In this document: piece by piece, positions 18,227 through 27,748 of the stretch
Position numbering within the stretch: position 1 is the stretch's first letter
How the letters are laid out: each line of letters opens with the position of its first letter
From: Planctomycetota bacterium
Lineage (GTDB): Bacteria; Planctomycetota; Phycisphaerae; Phycisphaerales; UBA1924
DNA length: 64,000 nt
NCBI GenBank assembly: GCA_013285505.1
Contig: CP053450.1
Location: forward strand, 3,456,796 to 3,520,795
Reading direction: 5' to 3'
Notes under the pieces: model-generated
What the model was told of the DNA's origin: nothing
Seen by the model: only the letters and a program-made list of their open reading frames with translations
The model's database searches: none
Position numbers and translations under genes: made by a program

Positions 18227-19870
18227 CTAGTTGAACGCCCCGCTGTCCCGCAGCGTGTCGCGAACGACCGACATCACCGGCGGCCAGATCAGGTAGTCGC
18301 GCCCGGGAGGGGCGTTGTACGTGTTCTGCGCCTCGTCGGCCCACTGGCCCGAGCCGTCGGCCCCGACCGAGAAGAGCACGAACTGGTCGGCCCGCAGCGA
18401 GATCGACACGTTCGGCGCGTCCGGCACGAGGATGCTGATCACGTGCGGCGGGGTGTTGGGCTGGTTGGCGAACCGATCGGCCGTGTCACGTACGGGCACG
18501 AAGAAGACCAGCGGCGGCTGGCGGCCCTCGGCGACGCTGGGGTTGAAGGGGTCGATCCCCACGTCCTTGATGTACTGCGGGCGGATGCCGGAGAGGTCGA
18601 GCGGGTAGCGCTGGTTCTGGGCGTGGAAGGCCGCCAGGCCAAGGGCGTTCTGCGTGCCGAGGATCTCCGTGCGGAGGATCTGCCGCTGGGCGAACAGCTC
18701 ACGCATGTCCGGGATGCTGCGGGAGACCACGGCCAGCCGGTCACGGGCGAAGGAGTTCTCGAGCACGCTCTCGATCGTGAAGGCCTGGGCCATGAGCGGG
18801 TCGAACGGGCTGAGCGTCCAGCGGAACTCGAAGTCACCACGGAGGGCTTCGAGCATCTGGTTGGCGCCGGTCCAGTTGACGTGCGACTGGGCGGCGTCAC
18901 GCCATCGGGCCGCCTCGCCGAAGAGCCGGAGCGGGCGTTCGGTCGATTCGAGCCGGGCCATCGTGGAGGCGAACAGCTCGGTGCGGATCGAGCCGCGACG
19001 CTCCATCACAGTCGCGATGAGCTGCTCGGCGGCGATGAAATCGCCCTTGGGCAGGCGGATGCGCCCGATGGAGATCGGCCCCCGATCGTCCACCAACCGC
19101 TCGATCGACTCGGTGAGCTGGGCGGGCGTGAGCTTGCCGCCGCTGCGCATGTCGTTGTAGGCCACGTCGCGCATCCGCTCGGACGCGAGCGACATGGTCG
19201 TGATCGCCCACATCTTCTCGGCGTGGAACTCGCGGTCGAGGATCTGCCGGCCGAACTGGATGAGGTCGGCGAGCACCTCGAGCGAACCGGCGGGATCGCC
19301 CTCGGCGAGCCGGCGCGTGGCCTCGACGTGCACGAGTCGCGCGAGGTGGTCGAACTGCTTGAGATAGAGATGCTGCGCCGCGGCGAGCAGGGGCGGGTCG
19401 CCAAGGTCGGTGTAGAGCCCGGCCTGGATGAACTCGATCTGCGCGCTGTCAGAGCCGAGCTCGGCGAGGCCGTAGGGCTGGGCAAAGACCAGCATGCGGC
19501 GGGGGGTCCTGCTCTTTGGTGATGCTGTCGAGCCGCTTCGAGCAGCACGACCTGCGAGGGCCCGGTCGCCCAGGCCTCGGCCTGCCCCCACGCCGAGCCG
19601 CTGGCCGGGTAGAGCCGCCGCACCGCGCTGGCTGTCGAGGAACGCCGGGGGCTCTTCGAGGTCCGCCAGTGCCGCGAGGATGATCGGATCGCTGCGGCGG
19701 TCGGCGCGGACATCGGCGTAGAGCGCGTTGACGCGGTCGACAAACTCGTCGGCCCGCGTCAGCGACGCAAAGCCCGCCACAACGAGCACCGCCAGCAGCA
19801 AGGCAGCGCGGACGAGCGACGCTCGCGGGGAAGAAAGAAACGGGGTCGGCAGTTGGTTCGTATCACTCAT
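18227..19870 (-). CDS. Large secreted or anchored protein of unknown function, three hidden frameshifts
   Basis: About 546 residues. An N-terminal hydrophobic stretch (LVRAALLLAVLVVAGFASLTRA) looks like a signal peptide or anchor, followed by a mostly helical domain and a C-terminal part with IRPQYIKDVGIDPFNPS and QFVLFSVGADGSGQWADEAQNT, reminiscent of pseudopilin-like C-terminal regions. Family not recognised. Three one-base insertions at about 19629-19632, 19530-19536 and in the G6 run 19501-19506 add up to three. The frame therefore stays open, but about 43 residues are read out of frame; the repaired stretch reads RRLYPASGSAWGQAEAWATGPSQ... and LDSITKEQDPRRMLVF. Start ATG 19870 (MSDTNQL). 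Confidence 0.65.
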   Translation of the reverse strand: MSDTNQLPTPFLSSPRASLVRAALLLAVLVVAGFASLTRADEFVDRVNALYADVRADRRSDPIILAALADLEEPPAFLDSQRGAAALPGQRLGVGAGRGLGDRALAGRAARSGSTASPKSRTPRRMLVFAQPYGLAELGSDSAQIEFIQAGLYTDLGDPPLLAAAQHLYLKQFDHLARLVHVEATRRLAEGDPAGSLEVLADLIQFGRQILDREFHAEKMWAITTMSLASERMRDVAYNDMRSGGKLTPAQLTESIERLVDDRGPISIGRIRLPKGDFIAAEQLIATVMERRGSIRTELFASTMARLESTERPLRLFGEAARWRDAAQSHVNWTGANQMLEALRGDFEFRWTLSPFDPLMAQAFTIESVLENSFARDRLAVVSRSIPDMRELFAQRQILRTEILGTQNALGLAAFHAQNQRYPLDLSGIRPQYIKDVGIDPFNPSVAEGRQPPLVFFVPVRDTADRFANQPNTPPHVISILVPDAPNVSISLRADQFVLFSVGADGSGQWADEAQNTYNAPPGRDYLIWPPVMSVVRDTLRDSGAFN

Positions 19871-19949
19871 GTTGCGGATGGTAGCACGACGCGCCCGCGC
19901 GGTGGGCGCGAACGGCAGGAGGGCCGGCGGGGCCCGGCCGGAGCGTCGC

Positions 19950-19976
19950 AAAAAACGCCCCGGCAAATGCCGGGGC
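19950..19976 (-). terminator. Rho-independent terminator of the sigma factor gene
   Basis: Read on the minus strand: CGCCCCGGCA, loop TTT, then GCCGGGGCG followed by six T. It lies 41 bases past the sigma factor stop and upstream of the next minus-strand gene, which must therefore have its own promoter. Confidence 0.85.
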
Positions 19977-20017
19977 GCGGGGAAGTTTCTGGTGTGCCGC
20001 GAATGCTGCGGGGGCGA

Positions 20018-20989
20018 TCAGGAGACCGCGTTGCGGGCCCGGTTGCGGACGCGCCGGGCGTTCTCGTAGGCCGCGAGTTCCTCGGCGGGGTTCGCGGCAC
20101 CCGGGCGGCGGTTCTCGAGGTAGAACCGGGAGGGCTTGGTGTCGCTGATCTGGGCGTTGAGGCGGGTGAGAGCCTCGTCCACGATCTGGCGGACTCGTTC
20201 GCGGCTGATGCCGACCGAATCGGCGATCTGCTTGAGGGTCAGGGGCTGCTCGCCGTCGAGGCCGAACCGCATGCGGAGGATCGTCGCCTCACGCTCGTCG
20301 ATGGCCTCGAGCAGCTTGCGGAGGATCGACAACTCGTCGTCCCGGAAGACGCTGGTATCGGGAGCGGCCGCCTTGGGGTCGGCGATCAACTCGCTGAGGC
20401 CCACCATGTCGCCGTCGGCGTTGGTGGCCTGCTGGTTGGTTGACTGCATCGCCTTCATGGCGCGGCGGATGATCTTGACCTTCTTGGGCGGCAGGTCCAT
20501 GTGGGCGGCCAGCTCGTCCACGGTCGGCGGGCGGCCGAGTTCGTTGGAGAGCGTGCGGGCGGCGACCTTCCACTTGGCGATCAGCTCGACCATGTAGGCC
20601 GGGATGTGGATCGCCTGTGTGGCGTTGATCAGGGCCCGCTTGATGCCCTGCTTGATCCACCAGCTGGCGTAGGTGCTAAACCGTGCGCCCTGCGAGGGGT
20701 CGAAGCCCTCGACGGCCCGCATGAGGCCGATGTTGCCTTCCTCGATGAGGTCGGTCAACGGCAGGCCGCGGCCCGAGTAGTTCTTGGCGATGGCGACGAC
20801 CAGCCGCAGGTTCGCGCGGATCATCCGCTCGCGTGCCGCGGGACAATTGTCGTTGATGATCGCCCAGCCCAGTTCGCGCTCGTCTTCTGCTGTCAGAAGG
20901 GGCGTCCTGTTGATCTCGCGCAGATAGAGCTGAATGTCCGACTGCACACCGGCCCCGGAAGGGGCAGCTTGATACTGCTTCCCGCTCAC
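20018..20989 (-). CDS. Primary-type (RpoD/SigA-like) RNA polymerase sigma factor
   Basis: Sigma-70 family with region 1.2 ([21 protein letters not shown]) and region 2 ([36 protein letters not shown]). It also has a region 3 and region 4 ([28 protein letters not shown]). It lacks the long region 1.1, like RpoS-type or compact primary sigmas. GTG at 20989 is preferred: GGTGGAG lies just before it and a TAAAAT -10 box at 21038-21043 would place the transcript start near 21031. The frame is also open to a GTG at 21034, so the start is uncertain by 15 residues. Own terminator at 19950-19976. Confidence 0.9.
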   Translation of the reverse strand: MSGKQYQAAPSGAGVQSDIQLYLREINRTPLLTAEDERELGWAIINDNCPAARERMIRANLRLVVAIAKNYSGRGLPLTDLIEEGNIGLMRAVEGFDPSQGARFSTYASWWIKQGIKRALINATQAIHIPAYMVELIAKWKVAARTLSNELGRPPTVDELAAHMDLPPKKVKIIRRAMKAMQSTNQQATNADGDMVGLSELIADPKAAAPDTSVFRDDELSILRKLLEAIDEREATILRMRFGLDGEQPLTLKQIADSVGISRERVRQIVDEALTRLNAQISDTKPSRFYLENRRPGAANPAEELAAYENARRVRNRARNAVS

Positions 20990-21037
20990 TTCTCCACCCA
21001 ACCTTTCGCGGTCACAATTGACCGGCCCACTCACGTC

Positions 21038-21043
21038 ATTTTA
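21038..21043 (-). promoter_or_regulatory. -10 box of the sigma factor gene
   Basis: TAAAAT on the minus strand, matching the consensus at five of six positions, about 45 bases before the preferred GTG start. No good -35 hexamer is seen 17 bases upstream. Confidence 0.4.
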
Positions 21044-21298
21044 GCACGGTTATGGCACCATGCCCGACACTTTCCGATTCGTTCTTCGCACCTCAACGGT
21101 TGCATCGGGGCGCAACGATTGCCACTTCAGGCCCGGCCGGTTTCGGGAGGGGTGTCAACCTTGCCCAGACCGCCCGAGCGGGCGGCGTGCCGGCCGCTTC
21201 CGGGGCCATTTGTGCCACTTTTTCCGGTTTTGCTGGCACCGCTTTGGAACCGGTGTATGGTCAACCCTTTTGGCCGTGCCGATCTATGCTTTGCCCAC

Positions 21299-22218
21299 AT
21301 GGACGTTGACATCACAGAAATTTTGCGAGGGTGGCCCTTCGAGCCCGGGAAGATCAACGTTCGCCTCATCGAGAGCGAGGGTGGTGACCAGAAAGTCCAG
21401 GTACGACTGGACTTAGGCATCCTCCAGATGGAGTTGGACGGACGCCCGGACGGCCTGCGGCCGCACGATCACGACAGCCTCCTCGAGTACTACGAGGCCA
21501 ATCTGGATCGGGTCATGCGGGGCGAGAGCCTCCCCGACGAATCGGACCCGGCCGACCCCCGGCCCCCGAAGAAAGTGACGGGCCCGGCGACGCTGGCGAC
21601 GGCCCGGCACCGGCCGAGAACGACGCGGGCGAGCCCGAAGCGGCACCCTTTGGCCCCGACGGGGCAGACGGGGCCTTTGCCGATGAGGACGGCGAGCCGG
21701 CGGGCGAGTTTGTGCTCACGCCGGAGGACTGCCGGGCCCTCCGCGAGGAGGCGGTGCAGTACTACCACCGGTACGTCGCCCTGCTCGTCCTCGAGGACTT
21801 CGACCGCGTGATCCGGGACACGACCCGGAACCTCCGGGTGCTGGACATCTGCCGCGAGTTCGCCGCGGCCGAGGACGACCGGATGATCCTCGAGCAGTTC
21901 CGCCCCTACATCACCATGATGCGCGCCAGGGCGCTGGCGAGCCAGGCGCTCGCCGACAACGAGCCCAAGGCCGCGTTGCACGCGATCGACGAGGCGATCG
22001 AAACCCTGCGCGGGTACTTCTCGCAGCAGGACTCGAGCGACCTCTTCGACATGTCCGGCGAGGTGCAGATGCTCCGCGAGATGCGGGACTCTCTGGTGCC
22101 CAAGCTGCCGGTGAGTCAGAAGTCCGAGCTCCGGCAGCGGCTCCAGCGGGCGATCGAGGACGAGAACTACGAGCTCGCGTCGATCCTGCGAGACGAGCTC
22201 AAGATGCTGCCGGACTAG
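21299..22218 (+). CDS. UVR-motif protein, frameshifted
   Basis: About 306 residues after repair. The N-terminal domain (MDVDITEILRGWPFEPGKINVRLIE) is followed by an acidic linker and a helical region. At the C-terminus is a UvrB/UvrC-type UVR motif (QRLQRAIEDENYELASILRDEL), also found in McsA-like and other small adaptor proteins that contact partner proteins. The frame changes at the C5 run 21563-21567, where one base is missing: restoring it gives RPPEESDGPGDAGDG and leads into EFVLTPEDCRALREEAVQYY. This is the only deletion among 25 frame breaks in the window. The 3' end overlaps the antiporter gene by 20 bases on the other strand. Confidence 0.75.
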
Positions 22219-24000
22219 AGGCGGTCGCCTCCTCCGCGGCCTTGACGGCCTCGACGGTCGCGAGCGACTCGGCGGCCCGTTCGCCGAGCCGGGAGCACAC
22301 CACATCCGCCATCACCTTCGCCGCGGCGATCTCGTCAACGGCGACGTAGTCGGGCGCCCAGTGCCGTGGCCTGCATGCCGCGACTCAGGAACCCCGACCG
22401 GACGGCGACGAACGCCCCCGGCGCGGCCGCCCGGACGATCTGGGTGGCGGCGAGCATGGCGTTGTGGTCGGGCATGGTCAGGAGCACGGCGTCGGCATTC
22501 TCGATTCCAGCTTCGTGGAGGACCTCGGGATTGGCCGCGTCGCCGTAGACGACCCTCCGGCCGAGACCCCGCTGCTTGGCGACGGTGTCGGGGTTGAGTT
22601 CGATGATCGTGCAGTCGAACCCGGCCTGATCGAGGCTGGTGTAGAGCTCTCGGCCGACCGGCCCGAACCCCGCGATGATGGCCCGCAGGGGCCCTGCCTC
22701 CTGCTTGTGGTGCCTCGCCCCGATGTCCCGGAGCGCCCCGTGCTTCCACGGCGGGGGCGGGACGCGGACAAACCGCTCGGCCAGCTTGGGCGCGAACTGG
22801 ATCATCGTGGGCGTCACGATCAGGGAGAGCGCAACCACCGCCGTCACTACCACCACCGCGTCGGGCCCGATCAGACCGCGTGCCGAGCCCACGGAGACCG
22901 TCAGCAGCGTGAACTCGCCGGCCTGGGCGAGGGCGAGGCCCGACATGATCGAGACCGGCCCGCTGAAGCCGAAGCTCCAGGCACACCCCGCGATGACGAA
23001 TGCCTTGATCGCCATGACCGCCAGGAGAATGAACAGCACGATCCACCACATCGAGGCCACAGCCCCGAGATCGAGCCCGAGCCCGACCGAGACGAAGAAC
23101 ACCGGGATGAAGAGGTCCCGGACCGGGGCGAGCTGCCCCATCAGCTGGTGCCGCGCGGGCGTCGTCGCCAGCAGGAAGCCCGCGAGGAACGCGCCGAGTT
23201 CGGCCGCTGAGCCCGAGCGACGCGGTAAGGGCGGCGGAACCCAGCGCCGCGGCGGCACCGATGATGAGCACCAGCTCGGCGCACGCCCCACGGGCGGCCG
23301 AGTGGAGAATCCTCGGCAGCAGCAGGCGACCCAGCACGATGATCGAGGCCACACCGGCCAGCGCCAGCAGCATCCACGGCAGCATGCCCAGGACCGTCGA
23401 CTCCGTCGGGTTGCTCTCGGGTTGGGGCATGGCGCCGGTCGCCACGGCCCAGCCGATCAGGATCGGCACGGACGCCAGCGCCACGATCGCGTAGAGATCC
23501 TGCACGATCAGCGTGCCGAACGCCACCCGCCCGTGCAGGTCCCGGAGCTGCCGGCGTTCCTGCAGCAGCCTCATCACCGCGGCCGTGGAGGACATGCTGA
23601 TGCCCGCCGCGATCAGGATCGCCGCGGGTGCCGGCTGGCCGAGCAGCATCGCTCCCGCGGCCACCAGTGCCGTGATCACGACGCTCGCCACAACGCCCAC
23701 GCCGATGATGGAGGCGAATCCGTTCCGGATGATCCCCGCGTCCATGTGCAGACCGATGCCGAACATGAGCAGGACGATGGCCAGCTGGGAGATGCTCGCC
23801 ACGTGCTCGTCGGTCGCGATCACGCCGAAGAGCCCCGGGCCGATGAGCGCCCCGGCGACCAGATAGGCCGGAATCGCCGAGAGCTTCAGTTTCTGAAACA
23901 GGAGGCTCACCAGCCCCGCGGTGATCAGAATGATGACCAACTCGCCCATCAGCGGGTTGACGGCGGCACCGGCCGCGAGCGTGACGGGGGTGATCGGCAT
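22199..24000 (-). CDS. CPA2-family cation:proton antiporter (KefB-like) with RCK/TrkA-N domain, two frameshifts
   Basis: About 600 residues after repair. A membrane domain of some 12 helices covers roughly residues 10-390 (ELVIILITAGLVSLLFQKL, PAYLVAGALIGPGLFG, LVLMFGIGLHMD-like), with the KefB-type FLAGFLLATTPARHQL segment. A cytoplasmic Rossmann/TrkA-N domain (IIAGFGPVGRELYTSLDQAGF, VVYGDAANPEVL) follows. Extra bases at 23203-23206 and 22352-22354 are needed to explain the frame; the last one adds about 50 residues (ADYVAVDEIAAAKVMADVV) to an otherwise truncated C-terminus. Likely K+/H+ or Na+/H+ exchange. It lies 35 bases after the flavin reductase on the same strand. Confidence 0.82.
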
Positions 24001-24035
24001 GACCGGATGGTATATGGGGCGAGCCGCGGACGGGG

Positions 24036-24702
24036 CTACTCGGCCTCGAACGGCAAATCTGCCTCGAGCGCCCCGCGGCCGGGGGCGAGTTCGAATCGGT
24101 CGGTCGTGCGGCAGTACTGCAGCCCGCCCATGCGGCCGAGGGCGCCCAGCCGCTCCTGATCGATCCGCATGCGGCTCGTCGACGAGCGTGTCGTCGGCGT
24201 AGACCGCAACGACCTCGCCGAGCACGAGGTTGCCTCCGGCGGGAGCTCCGGGATTGGTGCGGATCACCTGCCGGGTCTCGCAGGCGTAGGCGAGCGGACA
24301 TTCGGCCACCCGCGGCACCGGGAAGCCGCCCTCCCATGACGCGGGCGTGAGGCCGGCCAACTCGAACTCGCTCTCGCCGAACGGCAAGACCTCCGCGGCC
24401 GAAGCCAGCCGCTTGGCGAGCCGCTCGTGGGCGATGTTGACCACGAACCGCCCGGTGCCGCCCTCGGCCTCCGGGGCGCAGTTGCGGAGCGTGTCCTTCT
24501 CCGACCCGTCCGGCTTGTTGGCGGGGCAGATGACCAGCGTCATGGGGTCGGACCCGACACCCGCGAAGAAGGAGAACGGGGCGAGGTTGTCCAGCCCCCC
24601 ACCGCTCAGGGTTGAAACCAGGGCGATCGGGCGTGGGACGATGCCGCCGATCAGGAGTTTGTAGCGGTCTCGGACCGCCAAGCGTTGAGGCTCAATCTGC
24701 AT
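24036..24702 (-). CDS. Flavin reductase-like (FMN-binding split-barrel) protein, frameshifted
   Basis: A DIM6/NTAB/flavoredoxin-type fold of about 221 residues: VRDRYKLLIGGIVPRPIALVST at the N-terminus, NLAPFSFFAGVGSDPMTLVI, then GRFVVNIAHERLAKRLA. One extra base around 24171-24178 breaks the frame after DDTLVDE. The repaired tail reads RMRIDQERLGALGRMGGLQYC and ends FEAE, which matches the usual C-terminus (GRMGGxxY) of the family. Binds FMN and probably donates electrons to an unknown partner. Upstream is a 262-base divergent region, relatively A/T-rich, shared with a secreted protein gene. Confidence 0.85.
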
Positions 24703-24964
24703 TCTGATGCCTTTCAGGCCTGATTCTGGACCGGTAAGACCAGTTTTCGCTGCCTCGCCGATCAGTTTGATCGGATTTTGATCGTAACGGTCGCTCTGAG
24801 AACAATCCTACTTTTAAGTAAAAACCATGTGTGCGAGAACCAGAGGACGAGTATCATTGAGGAGTTGTGCGTGAGACCCGAGACGTTTGTCGGTCGGCCC
24901 GCGCAGGACGAGAGAGTAGATTATCGATCGCCATCGGGAGACGGCGGTCGGGAGGAGAAGACCT

Positions 24965-25510
24965 ATGACGGCTAAGAGACTTGTTGTTGTGGCTGGCGCG
25001 TGCGCCATGGCGAGCAGTGCAGCGATCGCGGGGCCGCTCTTTATCTTCGAACAGTCCGCCGGCACGTTCAACGTGGTGGCGGAGGACGCGAACACCCGGG
25101 ACATCGCCTTTGACACCGCGGTGACCTTCGAGATCGGCGGCCTCGGCATCCTCTCGATCTACGGCGACTACGTGCAGACGTTCACCGGCGGGTCGTCCGA
25201 CCCTATCGCCGGTTCCGCCGTGTTCGAGGGTGCTTCGAATCTCGACACCCTCACCGTCAGCTTCGAGGGCGAAATCTTCGACGATGGCTTCGAATCGTTT
25301 TCTGGCTCGTGGGAGTTGACCGGATCCACCGGTGCCTACGCGCAGTACACCTCGGGCGAGGGGAACAACTCCGGCTCGTACTTCTTCACGAGCAACGACT
25401 CCGGCGACATGTTCATGATCTTCCAGGGCGAACTGGTGCCGACGCCGGGTGTGCTCGCTATCGGTGGGCTTGGAGCCGGCATGCTCTGTGCACGCCGCCG
25501 TCGCGCCTGA
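24965..25510 (+). CDS. PEP-CTERM-type secreted protein
   Basis: 181 residues with a signal peptide (VVVAGACAMASSAAIAG, cleavage near residue 23), a short Gly/Ser/Asp-rich beta-type body, and a C-terminal sorting signal VPTPG, a hydrophobic stretch and ARRRRA. Such tails are processed by exosortase-type enzymes and place the protein at the cell surface; no exosortase is in the window. GGAGGAGAAG precedes the ATG. Body function unknown. Confidence 0.8.
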   Translation: MTAKRLVVVAGACAMASSAAIAGPLFIFEQSAGTFNVVAEDANTRDIAFDTAVTFEIGGLGILSIYGDYVQTFTGGSSDPIAGSAVFEGASNLDTLTVSFEGEIFDDGFESFSGSWELTGSTGAYAQYTSGEGNNSGSYFFTSNDSGDMFMIFQGELVPTPGVLAIGGLGAGMLCARRRRA

Positions 25511-25534
25511 GAACACACAACTCGAAATTGCTTT

Positions 25535-25567
25535 CAGGCCGCTCCTCCGGGGGCGGCCTGTTTGTTT
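25535..25567 (+). terminator. Terminator of the plus-strand PEP-CTERM gene
   Basis: CAGGCCGC pairs with GCGGCCTG (with extra pairing inside the CTCC/GGGG loop), followed by TTTGTTT, 25 bases after the stop. Confidence 0.8.
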
Positions 25568-25650
25568 GCACTCGCACCATTCTCGCGGCAGGCGTGAGAC
25601 CCTCCGTGCCGTCGCGGCCTTGTCCGCCGGAGTTGACGCGGCGCTGAACG

Positions 25651-25680
25651 AGAGAGAGGCCGCCGATGAGATCGGCGGCC
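25651..25680 (-). terminator. Terminator of the PEP-CTERM gene at 25725
   Basis: A perfect ten-pair stem GGCCGCCGAT/ATCGGCGGCC with a three-base loop (25658-25680), followed on the minus strand by TCTCTCT. Confidence 0.7.
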
Positions 25681-25724
25681 TCCGTGGTCAGAAGGTTCGG
25701 TATGGTTCGGGGCAGGGCCCGGGC

Positions 25725-26528
25725 TCAGCGGCGGCGACGGACCGCGACCAAGCCACCGGCCGCGAGAACGGCGAACGCCCCGGGCGCGGGCACGACGACG
25801 AAGCCAACCGCCCCGTCGAGCGCTCCGTCGAACAGGATGGTGTCGCCCATGAACAGTCCTGAGTCGGTGCTGACCGTGCCAGCGACGAACTGGCCATTCG
25901 TGGTGTCCTCGAACGCCCCATAGAGCGATCCCTGGTACATCTCGAGGCCCATGTTGAAGACGTCGATGCCCAGGTTCCCGACGAGCGTGGCGTCCGGATC
26001 GAAGGCCGGGGCATAGTCCACCGTAAACAGCGAATCATCGCCGCGCGTGACCGCGTAGAACGTGTCGGTGGCGGCGTCGTAGGCCGCACCGCCGACCGGG
26101 CCCTGCATCGGGGCGCTCGGCCCGATCTCGGTCTCGACGCCCGTGTCGATGTCGTAGGTCACCAGGTTGCGTGAACCGTTGCGGTAGCCGTACAGCGTGT
26201 CGCCGACGAAGGTCGCCGCGGGGTACGAGTTGGGCAGGTTGTCAGAGACAATCTGCAGCGACGGGCTGTTGCCGAGGGCGCCGATCAGGCGGTAGACCTC
26301 GAAGTTGCCCGAGCCGTTCTCGGTGCTGCTGATGGCGAGGATGTCGCCGTTGGGCGCGACGAGCAGGTTGGTGATGTCGTCGCTGAGCGCGAAGGTGGTC
26401 GCCACGCCGCCCTGCTCGGCCCGGTACAGCGTGCTCCCGCTGGTGGCCAGATAGATCGGCTGGGCCATGGCCGAGCCGGCGAGGAGGGCAACAAGGCCCG
26501 CAGCGAGTGTCGTGGTGTTCTTGTGCAT
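25725..26528 (-). CDS. PEP-CTERM-type secreted protein, beta-propeller-like (paralogue 1)
   Basis: About 267 residues: signal peptide (LAAGLVALLAGSAMAQ), a body of repeated beta-rich blocks (TLYRAEQGGVATTFAL..., DTLYGYRNGSRNLVTYDIDTG, DTFYAVTRGDDSLFTVD) suggesting a propeller-like fold, and the sorting tail VPAPGAFAVLAAGGLVAVRRRR. Start ATG 26528 follows AAGGAGAGACCG. Closely related in layout and sequence to the neighbour at 26687-27487, so the pair is a tandem duplication. Surface or extracellular role inferred from the tail only. Confidence 0.8.
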   Translation of the reverse strand: MHKNTTTLAAGLVALLAGSAMAQPIYLATSGSTLYRAEQGGVATTFALSDDITNLLVAPNGDILAISSTENGSGNFEVYRLIGALGNSPSLQIVSDNLPNSYPAATFVGDTLYGYRNGSRNLVTYDIDTGVETEIGPSAPMQGPVGGAAYDAATDTFYAVTRGDDSLFTVDYAPAFDPDATLVGNLGIDVFNMGLEMYQGSLYGAFEDTTNGQFVAGTVSTDSGLFMGDTILFDGALDGAVGFVVVPAPGAFAVLAAGGLVAVRRRR

Positions 26529-26619
26529 CGGTCTCTCCTTGGTGTCTTGCTGATGCAATTGGTCTCGAGATCGTTCGGTCGGGATAGCAGATCGGATGCC
26601 GCGAGTATTCCAGAGCAGG

Positions 26620-26650
26620 AAAAGGGCCGCCGATCGACGATCGGCGGCCC
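26620..26650 (-). terminator. Terminator of the PEP-CTERM gene at 26687
   Basis: An interrupted palindrome GGGCCGCCGATCG and CGATCGGCGGCCC around one central base, followed on the minus strand by four T. The core is nearly the same sequence as the terminator at 25658-25680, further support for duplication of the unit. Confidence 0.8.
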
Positions 26651-26686
26651 CATCATTGCGGAACACACGAGGCCGAAGCCCGAGCT

Positions 26687-27487
26687 TTAACGGCGACGGC
26701 GCGACGCGACGAGGCCACCCATCGCCAGCAGGCCGAGCGAGGCCGGCGCGGGCACGAGCGCAAGGCTCATGAAGGTGGTCCCGTTGGGGTCGTAGGTGTC
26801 GATCGTGCGGATCGCGGTGAAGGCACCGGTGCCCGTGTTGACGCTGCCGAACACGAGCGTCTGGCTGCCGAGGTCCTGCACGAAGGCGTAGAGCACACCG
26901 TTGTGGAACTCGGCGGCGCCGTTGAAGTAGTCAAGACCGAGGCCGCCGACGGGGGTCGCGTTGCCGGTGACGCGGTTGATGGTGACCAGCGCGTCGAGGT
27001 CGCGGTTGATGCCGTAGAGAACGTCGTTGACCGCGTCGTATCCGCTGCCGTTGACGCCGTCCTGCACGTTGAGCGGGCCGACGACGCCGTTGTCGATCAG
27101 CGTGCCGCTGTCCACGGTGATCAGCTCGGCGAAGCCGCCGCCGTCACGGGACGAGTAGGCCGTGCCCTCGGCAAAGCTCAGCGTCGGACGCGGGCCGGGG
27201 ACCTGATCGCTCAGCATGCTCAGCGACGGGGCGTTGGTGTTGGCCCCGAGCAGCTCGTAGGACTCCCACATCTGGCCGGAGTTGCGCTCGGCGCTGTGGC
27301 CGATGATGCGGCCGCTCGGGTCCGTCGTCAGGCTCATCATCTTGTCGCCAAGCGTGAACGTGTCGATCGGGCCGGAAGCGCCGAAGCGGTACATCGTGTT
27401 GTTGCCGAAGGCCACGAACGTGGGGCCGGCGATCGCGGCGGTGGCCGTGCCAAGAGCGGTCAACAGCGCGGCGGTACGAATGGTCAT
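26687..27487 (-). CDS. PEP-CTERM-type secreted protein, beta-propeller-like (paralogue 2)
   Basis: 266 residues with a signal peptide (AALLTALGTATAAIAG), repeated beta blocks (TMYRFGASGPIDTFTLGD, DVLYGINRDLDALVTINRVTG, GVLYAFVQDLGSQTLVFG) and the tail VPAPASLGLLAMGGLVASRRRR. It aligns block for block with the protein at 25725-26528. Start ATG 27487 is preceded by GGAGGGAATTGAG. Between the two lies a good terminator, so each is transcribed separately. Function unknown beyond surface exposure. Confidence 0.8.
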   Translation of the reverse strand: MTIRTAALLTALGTATAAIAGPTFVAFGNNTMYRFGASGPIDTFTLGDKMMSLTTDPSGRIIGHSAERNSGQMWESYELLGANTNAPSLSMLSDQVPGPRPTLSFAEGTAYSSRDGGGFAELITVDSGTLIDNGVVGPLNVQDGVNGSGYDAVNDVLYGINRDLDALVTINRVTGNATPVGGLGLDYFNGAAEFHNGVLYAFVQDLGSQTLVFGSVNTGTGAFTAIRTIDTYDPNGTTFMSLALVPAPASLGLLAMGGLVASRRRR

Positions 27488-27691
27488 CTCAATTCCCTCC
27501 AGGGTGTCTTGTGTCGGTCTTCTCCGCGGCCCTTTCGGACCGCATCCCGAGTTGGATCTCGGAAACTACTCAAACAGTCTAGCGGATCCGGGGGGTTTCG
27601 AGAAGCGCCCCGCCCGGCAATGTTGTGCAAAGCACCGGGGTGATTCCTCCCGGGCCCCGCCACGACGCCCGGAACGCTCGAGAATCGGGCC

Positions 27692-27697
27692 TATGAT
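27692..27697 (+). promoter_or_regulatory. -10 box for malate dehydrogenase
   Basis: TATGAT, five of six consensus positions, 52 bases before the ATG; no clear -35 box at the expected distance. Confidence 0.35.
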
Positions 27698-27748
27698 CGG
27701 CCCCGCTCTGGCGGGACCACCTCAAACTACCGAACGGAGACCTGATTT

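Noticed and set aside
24703..24964. Mobile-element remnant in the A/T-rich gap before the PEP-CTERM gene
   Set aside because: No inverted ends, target duplication or transposase fragment; the composition is adequately explained by two divergent promoters.
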